The notes under the pieces: model-generated
Database searches by the model: none
Seen by the model: the letters and a program-made list of their open reading frames with translations, nothing else
Told to the model about the DNA's origin: nothing
Origin: JAUWKC01 sp035529895
GTDB taxonomy: Bacteria; Planctomycetota; Phycisphaerae; Sedimentisphaerales; Anaerobacaceae
Direction of reading: 5' to 3'
Assembly (NCBI GenBank): GCA_035529895.1
Contig: DATKVV010000070.1
Span: forward strand, 1-64,000
Length of the DNA: 64,000 nucleotides
Shown: positions 53,259-61,470 of the stretch, piece by piece
How positions within the stretch are numbered: position 1 is the stretch's first letter
Layout of the letters: the number at the start of each line of letters is the position of its first letter
Position numbers and translations under genes: made by a program

Positions 53259-54500
53259 TCAGGTTTGGCTCTGTAGAGTCTGTCCCACCGGCACACTGAA
53301 AACCGTACCTCCTTTTTGCCGGATGGCTTTGGAGCATCGAGAATTAAGATTGTCCAGGACATTCATAAAGTTAATGTAAGAGTCATAAGGGGAATCGTAT
53401 GGGTTAAAGTACTTGTGCACATCTCCGTCGGCAAAATATTTTGTGCACATATAATAGAAATGGTCGGATGTCTGCAGTTTTCGCCAGTCCGCGATGATGT
53501 TCTCATCTTCTGTGCTTTTTACTTTCCGTCGCAGCCTGTAAAGCTCCGCCAGAGCGCTTTCCTGCATAGGATTGCCCAGCCACGCAGAGAGGTCTCGCTC
53601 GATATCAGCCCAGCTTACAGTATAAGGAACGTCGATAACATCCATGGCGTCGTAGGCAGCCACCGCCTCTGAAAGCGTTTTGAAGTCATTATCCGGGTGC
53701 TTAAGCACCTCTGCCGGCAGATGCTGCAAAAAGTCGAATATGCCTGTAGTCTCCCACTGGTGCTCTCCGAAGGTTTCATAGTCCATAAAGAGATTCACTA
53801 CATGACCGTTGCCGTTAACCGCGTTTATCCAACTTGCGAATTTGTCGGCCTTCACGGGCCATTCGCTCCAGTTGCGGTCCGAGAATCTGAAGGCTATATC
53901 GTCGCTTAGCCGATAGTTTTTCAGCAGCAGCTTCAGCTTCCTGCAATTGGGCGGGCGGTAAATGAAATTGGGGCTTCTGCCGCCAAGGATGTGGTCCGCA
54001 CCTTCGGCCAAAAGTGCGTCACAGCCGATTTCCTCAACGACTTCGGCCAGCGCGTTATTATAAATCAGTTCCGTGTTCCTGAAAACTCGCGGCGTTTGTC
54101 CAAAAAGCCTCTGCATGCTCCGCTTGTGAGCTTCTATCTGTTCGATGAATTCATCTCGCGAATATAAGAAACTTAAGCTGTGGTAGTAAGTTTCGGTGAG
54201 GAACTCCACACAGCCCGTGCCGGCTAGGTCCTGAAAAGTGGTCAGAACCTCCGGCGCGTACATTTCCAGTTGTTCCAGCAAAACCCCGGTTATACTATAG
54301 GATATTCTAAACCTTCCCCTGTATCTTTTGATCAGGTCGAGCAAGAGTAAATTTGAAGGCAGGTAGCACTTGTTCGCCACCTTCCTGCAAATCTCGGCGT
54401 TCTTGCAATTATCAAAATAATTGCTATCGGTATCAAAAATCGTGTAACTTCTAAGCCTGTGAGGTTGATGAACCTGGAAGTAAAAACATACGGATGCCAC
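53259..54500 (-). CDS. GH57 alpha-amylase-like enzyme
   Basis: 413 residues, GTG start with AAGGAGAG upstream; no signal peptide. It is a GH57 catalytic barrel with conserved CFYFQVHQPHRLR, nucleophile E144 in FRNTELIYNN and acid/base D240 in FMDYETFGEHQ. The length is about that of single-domain GH57 amylases. It is predicted to hydrolyse or rearrange intracellular alpha-1,4-glucan. The gene starts 30 bases after the GT4 glycogen-synthase-like gene, so they are co-transcribed. Confidence 0.9.
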   Translation of the reverse strand: MASVCFYFQVHQPHRLRSYTIFDTDSNYFDNCKNAEICRKVANKCYLPSNLLLLDLIKRYRGRFRISYSITGVLLEQLEMYAPEVLTTFQDLAGTGCVEFLTETYYHSLSFLYSRDEFIEQIEAHKRSMQRLFGQTPRVFRNTELIYNNALAEVVEEIGCDALLAEGADHILGGRSPNFIYRPPNCRKLKLLLKNYRLSDDIAFRFSDRNWSEWPVKADKFASWINAVNGNGHVVNLFMDYETFGEHQWETTGIFDFLQHLPAEVLKHPDNDFKTLSEAVAAYDAMDVIDVPYTVSWADIERDLSAWLGNPMQESALAELYRLRRKVKSTEDENIIADWRKLQTSDHFYYMCTKYFADGDVHKYFNPYDSPYDSYINFMNVLDNLNSRCSKAIRQKGGTVFSVPVGQTLQSQT

Positions 54501-54530
54501 TTTCTACTCTCCTTCTTATTGTTAGTTTTA

Positions 54531-55817
54531 TCATACTGATAGAGCCAGTGTTTGTTCGTAGATTTGCTTGACCCTTGCCGCGGCGTCTTCCCAGCGAAAT
54601 CTATACGCTTCCACATGGCCGTTCTCACGAAGGGCCGTTCTCAAAGGCGGATATTTCAATACCGCTGCTATCTTATTGGCCATTTGGTTTATATCCCAGA
54701 AGTCGACTTTCAGGCCGTGCTTGAGCACTTCCGCAATCCCGCTTTGCTTGCTTATCAAAACCGGAACATTGCGTTGGAGGGCCTCGAGCGGAGCAATCCC
54801 GAAAGGTTCGGAAACTGAGGGCATTACATACAGGTCGGCCATACGGTAAATCCGGTCGACGTCATCGCCCCGCAAGAACCGCGTAAAAACAACTTTGTGT
54901 CCGATGCCCAGTTGTGCCGCCTGTTCGATGCTCCGATAGAGCATGTCTCCGTCACCCGCCATGACAAATTTGACATTATCAATTTTTTCCAGCACCCTTT
55001 TTGCCGCTGCAAGGAAATACTCGGGACCTTTTTGCATCGTAATTCTACCCAGGAACAAAACGATTTTGTCGGTCCTTTCAGGAAGCGCCTGCGCATATCC
55101 GTTGCTGCTTGATTCGACGCCATTGTAGACAACTTCAACCTTTTCCGGGGGGACGCCATAGCGATTGACAATTATGGTCCTCGTATAATTACTGACCGCA
55201 ATGACCCTGGCGGCGGCGTGCATGCCCTCACGCTCGATATCATAAACCATCTGGTTGACGTGTTCGCCGCTGCGGTCGAATTCTGTTGAGTGAACGTGCA
55301 CAATCAACGGCTTCCCGCTTGCTTTCGCCACTGCAATTCCCGCCGGATACGTCATCCAGTCGTGGGCATGAATAATATCGAATTGCTCCATTGTCGCAAT
55401 CTCGCCCGCCCGCGCGGCATACCGCTGAATCTCCTGAAACATGTCGCCGCCGTAGTTCTCCGGCCGTCCCGCCTGTTCCCAATACCACCCATGAATATGA
55501 CCGCTTTCTCTTTCCTGTTGCGACCCGCATCGCATCGACCGACGTCCATGTGCGCCGGACGCAACATACGGTCTTAGTGATGAGGCAATCGTACGGAAAG
55601 TAACGTTCTTAAGCTCACTCAATTCCTCAATCTCCGTGCAGCCTTGGGCGCTAAGCATTCTAACGTGACTCGCATGGCCGCCTGTGCCCGCTTTCGGCAG
55701 AACGAAAGTGATTTGCATACCTAACCGCCCCATTGCCTTGGTAAGGCCGTAACAGGCCGTCCCTAATCCACCGCTGATAAATGGTGGAAACTCCCAGCCC
55801 AGCATGAATGTTTTCAT
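54531..55817 (-). CDS. GT4-family glycogen-synthase-like glycosyltransferase
   Basis: 428 residues from the ATG at 55817 (AAGGGA upstream, MKTFMLGWEFPPFISGGLG). The frame extends 22 codons further upstream without support. GT-B fold: the N-terminal half has GGLGTACYGLTKAMGRLG (the GGLG loop of starch/glycogen synthases) and DIIHAHDWMTYPAGI. The C-terminal half has KIVLFLGRITMQKGPEYFLAA and EPFGIAPLEALQRNVPVL. It probably elongates alpha-glucan from nucleotide-glucose. It is first gene of the minus-strand glucan operon. I give no symbol because GT4 members near GH57 genes differ from classical GlgA (GT5). Confidence 0.85.
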   Translation of the reverse strand: MKTFMLGWEFPPFISGGLGTACYGLTKAMGRLGMQITFVLPKAGTGGHASHVRMLSAQGCTEIEELSELKNVTFRTIASSLRPYVASGAHGRRSMRCGSQQERESGHIHGWYWEQAGRPENYGGDMFQEIQRYAARAGEIATMEQFDIIHAHDWMTYPAGIAVAKASGKPLIVHVHSTEFDRSGEHVNQMVYDIEREGMHAAARVIAVSNYTRTIIVNRYGVPPEKVEVVYNGVESSSNGYAQALPERTDKIVLFLGRITMQKGPEYFLAAAKRVLEKIDNVKFVMAGDGDMLYRSIEQAAQLGIGHKVVFTRFLRGDDVDRIYRMADLYVMPSVSEPFGIAPLEALQRNVPVLISKQSGIAEVLKHGLKVDFWDINQMANKIAAVLKYPPLRTALRENGHVEAYRFRWEDAAARVKQIYEQTLALSV

Positions 55818-56743
55818 AATGGTTTCATCCCTTAACCAAAATCGGCCAACCGGCCTCGCAAGGCAGCCAATCCATATTTGCATCTATCGATTATTACAAT
55901 TACTGTAGACAGCCATAAAGGTTCGAAATTCTCTCTTGGTTCTCTGCCCGTCTCGCGCTGCATTTTTTCCGACTCCCAGATTCTGTGCATCAAAGGAAAG
56001 ACGGCAAAGGCCAGTTTCTGCCCGTTGAGTGCCAATCGGCCGTTTCGGCGCTGGAGGGGTTTCTATGAGCTATATTTCACAATCAGAATGATTGCTTACT
56101 GTTGTCTTTTTACGAACTTTCACGCGACCGATAGCTTCGTACACTCTGCGACTTCCCTTTCCACGCACCGGGCCGCTTATGCACAGCCAAGCGCTCTTCA
56201 CGCAAACATCTGCGCCCTCACCGAGCAAGCCTCCATCCCTCTGTCTGCCAAAGTCCAACCGTTCAGTCCGCAAGCAATACTCTTTATCCGACGCCCGGCG
56301 AAATACCTGAGCATCGTAATCTTACTCCAGAGCACAATCCTGTTTGCAATTCTGACCCCTCAATGATAACCGAGGCTGGATTTGTGTAAATCAGTAGAAT
56401 TTCTGTTTTTGCCGTCAGGCAAACTACTCTTGCTCGTGAAGGGGAAAACCCCTATGCCGCGGTTTGCATAAGAACAGCTCTTGAGGTTTCAAAATCAGAG
56501 CGATTGCAATTGCCTCCCTTGCCGAGCGGCACGTACGAAGCAGTGGATGGCGCGAACTGCTCGAAAACAACCGGAAAGAGTTGTTGCCCGCCGTAATCAG
56601 GCTGGATATGATGGGGCTTAAGGGAACCAGACCTCCTGGTGGTATATGATATGCGTAAAAAGGGATGTTACTTCATAGTCCGGCGATTGTCGAACGCTCA
56701 GCCTGACGTTCTTAAGCCAAAATAGATACAGGAGAACTAAAAT
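55818..56743. other. 0.9-kb intergenic region between glucan operon and LapA-like gene
   Basis: It must hold the divergent promoters of the glucan operon (-) and the LapA/CaCA genes (+), but I see no convincing -35/-10 pair. A plus-strand frame at 56485-56649 has protein-like composition (IASLAERHVRSSGWRELLEN) without a start codon and may be a gene remnant. The longer ORF at 55878-56366 (+) has no recognisable features and is probably chance. Confidence 0.35.
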
Positions 56744-56971
56744 ATGAAAAGAGTAAAAATCACCATAGCAATCGTTGTATCGTTATTGGCGCTGATTATA
56801 GTCCTCCAAAACACGCAGATGGTAGAGACCAGACTGCTGTTTTTCACAATAGCAATGCCGCGGGCGCTGCTTCTGATTGTAACGTTTCTGGTTGGTTTTG
56901 CCATGGGGGTCATCTCGGCAAGCCTGCTCACGGGAAAATCAGCCGCAACGGATAAACGTACCGTAAACTAA
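56744..56971 (+). CDS. LapA-domain (DUF1049) small membrane protein
   Basis: 75 residues; ATG after AGGAG. Two transmembrane helices: residues about 5-22 (ITIAIVVSLLALIIVLQNT) and about 40-62 (LLLIVTFLVGFAMGVISASLL), joined by the typical 'QNTQMVETRLLFFTIAMPRALLL' loop of the lipopolysaccharide assembly protein A family. In enterobacteria LapA works with LapB in LPS control; here only the family membership is seen. It precedes a cation/Ca exchanger gene by about 120 bases. Confidence 0.85.
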   Translation: MKRVKITIAIVVSLLALIIVLQNTQMVETRLLFFTIAMPRALLLIVTFLVGFAMGVISASLLTGKSAATDKRTVN

Positions 56972-57093
56972 GGCGTGCACCGACCTCGCTTTGCTGCGTT
57001 CTATCGGGCAGATTATATGGGTAATACTTACAGGGACCAGTTGCATTCCGCACTTCTTTCGAACAATTACGATTGTCAAATGGGAAACGCTGT

Positions 57094-58053
57094 ATGTTGA
57101 CTTGCATCTTAATGGCGATAGGGTTCGCGCTGGTAATCAAAGGCGCCGACGTGCTGGTCGACGGAGCTTCCGCTCTCGCCAACAGATTAAATGTGTCCGA
57201 CCTTGTGATTGGCTTGACCGTCGTTGCTTTTGGAACATCGACGCCCGAATTATTCGTAAATATATTTGCAAGTGTACAGGGAAATACCGATATTGCCGTT
57301 GGTAACATACTCGGAAGTAACATTGCCAACATCCTTCTGATACTCGGCATTTCCTCCATCATTTTCCCCCTGACGGTTACCAAAGGTACGGTTTGGAAAG
57401 AGATACCATTGAGCCTTCTGGCGGCGGTTCTCGTCGGTATAATGGCAAACCACAAGCTTATAGACAGCGGCGGCGTCTCAGCTCTGACAAGGACAAACGG
57501 GCTCGTCCTGCTGGCATTTTTCATTGTATTTATTTATTATTCATTCGGCGCCGCCGCCAGGTCGGATAGCTCGCAGGAGAATATACACAAGAAACAATAC
57601 GGTTTGGCAAAGATTTTCTTGCTGCTTATCATCGGCCTGTCCTGCCTGATCATCGGCAGCAAACTGATTGTCAACGGCGCGGTATATCTGGCGACCGCCT
57701 TGGGCGTCAGCGAATCCTTAATCGGTTTGACTATCGTCGCTGTTGGAACGTCGCTGCCGGAATTAGCCACCTCGGCGGTTGCGGCGTATAAGAAAAATTC
57801 CCAAATTGCCGTCGGCAACGTGGTTGGGTCGAATATCTTTAACATCTTTTTCGTCCTCGGGATTAGTTCGATTATCAGGCCGCTGCCGCTCCAGGCACAA
57901 AGCAACATAGATATTGCGGTGTTAATTGTCGCGAGCCTGCTTCTGTTTTTGTGGACCTTTACCGGAAAAAAACGCGTACTTGACAGGTGGGAAGGACTCA
58001 TATTCGTTATTCTGTACATCGGCTATATCGGTTACCTTATTACGCGAAGGTAA
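57094..58053 (+). CDS. calcium/sodium (CaCA family) antiporter, YrbG-like
   Basis: About 319 residues from the ATG at 57094 (GGGA upstream); a TTG seven codons earlier is less likely. Ten hydrophobic segments in two homologous halves. Both alpha-repeats are intact: GTSTPELFVNIFAS with GNILGSNIANILLILG, and GTSLPELATSAVAA with GNVVGSNIFNIFFVLG. The acidic residues in PEL coordinate the cation. It exchanges Ca2+ for Na+ or H+ across the inner membrane. Confidence 0.93.
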   Translation: MLTCILMAIGFALVIKGADVLVDGASALANRLNVSDLVIGLTVVAFGTSTPELFVNIFASVQGNTDIAVGNILGSNIANILLILGISSIIFPLTVTKGTVWKEIPLSLLAAVLVGIMANHKLIDSGGVSALTRTNGLVLLAFFIVFIYYSFGAAARSDSSQENIHKKQYGLAKIFLLLIIGLSCLIIGSKLIVNGAVYLATALGVSESLIGLTIVAVGTSLPELATSAVAAYKKNSQIAVGNVVGSNIFNIFFVLGISSIIRPLPLQAQSNIDIAVLIVASLLLFLWTFTGKKRVLDRWEGLIFVILYIGYIGYLITRR

Positions 58054-58131
58054 CTGCTGTATTCCTGACCAAACCCCTGATTGGCTTTGAGAATATGCCA
58101 GCGACCGGCTGAAAAAGACCGGCCCGCAAGT

Positions 58132-59331
58132 ATGAAGATATTGGTTGTAAATTGTGGTTCGAGCAGCATCAAGTATCAGTTATTTGATGCAGCCAGCACG
58201 TATGAGCTGCTCGTTAAGGGCATGGCGGACAGGATAGGACTCAGTGATTCCTGCCTTTATCACCATCCGGCAGGCAAGCAGGAACAAAGAATTGAACGAC
58301 CTTTTCCGGATTACAGAACAGCCCTGAAGGCGATATTCGAAGCCTTAACGGACAATAAGCATGGCGTGATAAAACATTTGGATGAAATCCACGCAGTCGG
58401 CCATCGAATCGTGCACGGGGGCAGCCGGCTCACGGCTTCGGTCCTCGTTGACGATAAGGTGATAGAACAAGTGAGGGAAAATACCAGGTTTGCCCCTTTG
58501 CATAATCCCGCCAATCTGGCCGGTATCGAGATTTGCCGGGAATTGCTGCCGGGGACCCCCAACATCGCGGTTTTCGACACGGCCGTGCACCAGACCATGC
58601 CGCCAAAAGCTTTTCTATATGGGCTGCCGATAGAATTATATGAAAAACACGGCATCCGCAAATACGGCTTCCAGGGCATAAGCCATGGCTACGTGGCTAA
58701 AGAAGCCGCCAGGGTCATGAAAAAACCTTTCGAGACCCTTAAGATTATTACTTGTCATCTCGGCAACGGCTCTTCGATAACTGCGTTCGAAAAAGGTAAG
58801 AGCATCGATACTTCCATGGGCCTGACGCCTTTGGAAGGCGTTATGATGGCGACCCGCTCGGGCGACATAGACCCCGCTATAGTACCGTACTTGATTGAGT
58901 TGTTCGGACTCGGTCCGAAGCAGGTTAGGGACTTCTTGAATAAGGAAAGCGGCCTGCAGGGACTGTGCGGCAAAAGCGATATGCGAGATGTCATGGAGCT
59001 CGCTGACAATGGCAATCCGCAGGCCCGAACAGCCATTGAGGTATTCGTATACAGGGTCCGCAAATACATCGGGGCGTATGCGGCGGCCTTGAACGGAGTT
59101 GACGCAATCGTCTTCACCGCCGGTATCGGCCAAAACAGCCCTTATCTGCGGGAAAAAATCCTCGCCGGCTTCGACTATTTGGGCCTGAGGATCGACAGGA
59201 CCAGCAACCAGCGGAACCAGACAATCTTTTCCGCCGGGAATTCCAAAGTCTGCGCAATGACCATACCCACCGATGAAGAGCTGGTGATAGCAACAGAGAC
59301 ATACCGGATAATGAGCGAACGCAAAAAATAG
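58132..59331 (+). CDS. ackA: acetate kinase
   Basis: 399 residues from the ATG at 58132 (MKILVVNCGSSSIKYQLF), the normal length and opening of AckA; the frame extends upstream without support. It interconverts acetyl-phosphate and ADP with acetate and ATP. Signature blocks: VNCGSSSIKY, HRIVHGG, VFDTAVHQTMP (catalytic Asp), GISHGYV, CHLGNGSSITA and FTAGIGQNS. No phosphotransacetylase gene is adjacent in the window. It ends 32 bases before the first orphan Rhs fragment of the island to the right, so it marks the island border. Confidence 0.96.
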   Translation: MKILVVNCGSSSIKYQLFDAASTYELLVKGMADRIGLSDSCLYHHPAGKQEQRIERPFPDYRTALKAIFEALTDNKHGVIKHLDEIHAVGHRIVHGGSRLTASVLVDDKVIEQVRENTRFAPLHNPANLAGIEICRELLPGTPNIAVFDTAVHQTMPPKAFLYGLPIELYEKHGIRKYGFQGISHGYVAKEAARVMKKPFETLKIITCHLGNGSSITAFEKGKSIDTSMGLTPLEGVMMATRSGDIDPAIVPYLIELFGLGPKQVRDFLNKESGLQGLCGKSDMRDVMELADNGNPQARTAIEVFVYRVRKYIGAYAAALNGVDAIVFTAGIGQNSPYLREKILAGFDYLGLRIDRTSNQRNQTIFSAGNSKVCAMTIPTDEELVIATETYRIMSERKK

Positions 59332-59362
59332 ATGTGTGATTCAGCCAGAGATACACCACAAC

Positions 59363-59574
59363 ATATCTTAGGCCGGTAAACAGGTATGGGTTGTTTACGT
59401 CGCTGGTCCTGTTCGGCTCGCCGAAGACATCGTAGGAATACCGCTCGATAATTTGCTTATTCTCATTTGAAAGAGCTATGGCAGAACCAAGGCCGTCAAA
59501 ATGATAATAATAGACCGCGTTGTTGTCCGCAACATCTATCATACATATCGGCTCATCGATGCCGGGGCCGTTAT
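59363..59574 (-). pseudogene. orphan Rhs core fragment
   Basis: About 210 bases encoding IDVADNNAVYYYHFDGLGSA, then NENKQIIERYSYDVFGEPN and NNPYLFTG. It is nearly identical in DNA to 62117-62321 inside the Rhs gene of this island. Homology stops abruptly at both ends: after LFTGLRY it runs into unrelated sequence reaching the acetate kinase 3' end, and upstream after the EPICMID..GP block. It is therefore a dead duplicated piece, not a functional gene. Confidence 0.85.
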
Positions 59575-59680
59575 CGGATTATTCACCTGTGAAAGACCAA
59601 CAGCACACAACATGGGCAACGAAGGTGAACTATCTCACACATAGTTATTTTTCAACTGCCCACTAAGCCTACTATCTCTA

Positions 59681-60130
59681 TTATCTTATGATCATTTTGA
59701 TGGAATCAGGTTTGACGGAAGCAGATATATGGAAGCATGCGCCATCGGCCATCCCCTCAAGAATTTCGCGAGCCTTATGGAGATTACTCAAGTAGCCTTG
59801 AGGGTAGCTCGTCTCCTCTTTGTACGCCTCGTAGGCCTCGACAGCATCGGCAAGCTCTTTCTTATTTATCACTCGTAATTCGATAATGCCGCTAAATGCA
59901 TGTTCCAAAGGATCGAAGTCCATAATCGCCATATAAAGTTCACTGGCTGCCCATTCTTCAATCTCAGAACGCAGCAAAACGACTCGACCGAGAGCATCTG
60001 TAGGCCCAAAGAGAACTTGGTGAGGGTTCTTGCGTGTGGTCTTCAGCTGCGCTTCTAACATCAGTCCTTGAACAGGGCTGCCTTCGTGTGTAACTACACA
60101 CTCTATTCGTTCCGGAAGAATCGAAGTCAT
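59681..60130 (-). CDS. hypothetical protein, candidate immunity-type gene 3
   Basis: 149 residues; ATG with a good AGGGAGG site. Soluble, no signal peptide. The first ~80 residues look like a beta-sandwich (ERIECVVTHEGSPVQGLMLEAQ, FGPTDALGRVVLLRSEIEEW), resembling bacterial Ig or transthyretin-like strands. The second part is helical (ADAVEAYEAYKEETSYPQG, KAREILEGM). I do not recognise the family. Its position between Rhs fragments, strand and size suggest an Rhs-associated immunity or accessory protein (inference). Confidence 0.7.
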   Translation of the reverse strand: MTSILPERIECVVTHEGSPVQGLMLEAQLKTTRKNPHQVLFGPTDALGRVVLLRSEIEEWAASELYMAIMDFDPLEHAFSGIIELRVINKKELADAVEAYEAYKEETSYPQGYLSNLHKAREILEGMADGACFHISASVKPDSIKMIIR

Positions 60131-60207
60131 GGCTACCTCCCTAAATCCCTAAAGGGTCAATGCGCCAAACTGTGAGCTTGTGGGTGGTTCATGCTCGTTC
60201 CACTTGC

Positions 60208-60702
60208 CTACGCTTCCTCAGCCAGCTCTTGTGCTCTCCTTTTGACCATCTTTTCAAGTTGGGGGAAAATGGCAAAATCTCCCTGCAAAACGTCAGCGGC
60301 ATATTCTCTCACGCTCTGTGCTTTGTGAGCGAGCATTTTCCCTAGTAGCTCTCTATCCAGCTTAGTTTCGGGCCCGTGTTCTGGCCAGATCAACTGCGGC
60401 GCTCTTATCAACAACAGGTTGTCAAACTCATACTCGCGTAGCACAGCATCTGCAGTTATTATTATTATTGGATCCGGGACATACTGCCCTGCCACAAGCT
60501 GGCATAAGTAAACAAAGACCCTGTATTCCCGCCTCTCAAATATCAGTCTGACGGCTGTCGTGTCATTCTTCATTCTAAACTCAGGAGCCCAGCTTTTCTG
60601 CCATTTGTCCTGCCTTACTTTGTCAACGCCAAAACCATATTCCTCTCTTAAGAAAGAGAATCTATCCTGACAAAGCTTGATAAATTCCTCGAAGTCTTCC
60701 AT
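60208..60702 (-). CDS. hypothetical protein, candidate immunity-type gene 2
   Basis: 164 residues from the ATG at 60702 (AAGGTGAGAG upstream). Soluble alpha/beta protein: MEDFEEFIKLCQDRFSFLRE at the start, then FRMKNDTTAVRLIFERREYRVFVYLCQL, a middle PIIIITADAVLREYEFDNLL, and a helical basic end (LEKMVKRRAQELAEEA). The 'VRLIFERREYRVFVYL' strands are reminiscent of small immunity-type proteins in polymorphic toxin loci, but I cannot name the family. The reading frame is open upstream into an Rhs-derived sliver, as if an ancestral Rhs C-terminal junction lies just before it. Confidence 0.7.
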   Translation of the reverse strand: MEDFEEFIKLCQDRFSFLREEYGFGVDKVRQDKWQKSWAPEFRMKNDTTAVRLIFERREYRVFVYLCQLVAGQYVPDPIIIITADAVLREYEFDNLLLIRAPQLIWPEHGPETKLDRELLGKMLAHKAQSVREYAADVLQGDFAIFPQLEKMVKRRAQELAEEA

Positions 60703-60890
60703 TTCTCTCACCTTTAGAACCCTTCCACCTTTGTGGCCGCGTACCTTGCCTGCTCTGTAATATGAACCGTCGCCAGTCAAGTTGCCGTTGGCATCGTAGT
60801 AATATAGGTCACATTTGCTGTCCTGCTGGCAGCCCGCAAACGGAGAAGGATTTTTTTCGTCGCTCGTTTTGTTCTGCTCGCAAAAGTCAT
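60703..60890 (-). pseudogene. Rhs-derived sliver (YD-repeat fragment)
   Basis: The minus-strand frame encodes NPSPFAGCQQDSKCDLYYYD, then ANGNLTGDGSYYRAGKVRG. It contains the YD-repeat pattern YYYD.NGNL, which also appears in the island's Rhs gene as YYYDRNGNL. A TAG stop lies just upstream in frame, and the frame continues into the small gene at 60208-60702. It is a fragment only. Confidence 0.65.
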
Positions 60891-60949
60891 CAGGCTATTG
60901 AGTAGCATTAGTAAACCGCGGGCATTGGAAACCGAGCGACAGGAAGCCT

Positions 60950-61429
60950 TCACATGCCCTTTCGCGGAATATGAACTGAGAAGCGAATATCAATTCCCAA
61001 TGAAGTAAATCCAGATATAATTTCAGCCGGAAATGAGTAAGCCGCTATGACTAAATCTTCATGGGGCTCAACAGCGATATTGAGATCAGCTTCCAACTCT
61101 TTCAGAAGTAGTCCCAAAGTCTTCCTTTTAGGTTTTATGCGCGCAAGAATATCTCTGGCTTGATTTTGTAATGTAGCACTCCTCCTAAGTTTACTGCATA
61201 AATTCCAGTGACCGTATGGCGTATTATAGACTACCTTCTCATTTTCCTTTCTCAAGTTGGCGCTTGATTGGGCGGAATCAGGCTCAAGCCCGAGCGCCTC
61301 AGTTATTTTATCTGCATCCAGGTTTTTCCCGCACAAACGCAATACCACTAATCTGTACCTATCTTGCTGTCTCTTAGCATGACCGCATCTTTTCTTTTTC
61401 TTCACAGTATAGTTCTTCCATTTCTGCAT
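60950..61429 (-). CDS. DUF4279-like protein, candidate immunity gene 1
   Basis: About 159 residues. I choose the ATG at 61429 because AGGAG is seven bases upstream; a GTG at 61444 overlaps that site. After a basic start (KKKKRCGHAKRQQD), residues about 25-155 match the DUF4279 pattern: YRLVVLRLCGKNLDADKITEALGLEPD, then GHWNLCSK, and a C-terminal AAYSFPAEIISGFTSLGIDIRFSVH. DUF4279 proteins have been proposed as immunity proteins in polymorphic toxin loci. It starts 42 bases after the Rhs gene stop on the same strand, the usual place for the cognate immunity gene. Confidence 0.75.
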   Translation of the reverse strand: MQKWKNYTVKKKKRCGHAKRQQDRYRLVVLRLCGKNLDADKITEALGLEPDSAQSSANLRKENEKVVYNTPYGHWNLCSKLRRSATLQNQARDILARIKPKRKTLGLLLKELEADLNIAVEPHEDLVIAAYSFPAEIISGFTSLGIDIRFSVHIPRKGM

Positions 61430-61470
61430 GCTTCGCTCCTGCACTAAACTGCATAACCGATCAATGTATA

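Noticed and set aside
55878..56366. 162-aa plus-strand ORF between glucan operon and LapA-like gene
   Set aside because: Composition is Ser/Pro/Ala/Phe-rich without pattern, no ribosome-binding site, and no family resemblance.
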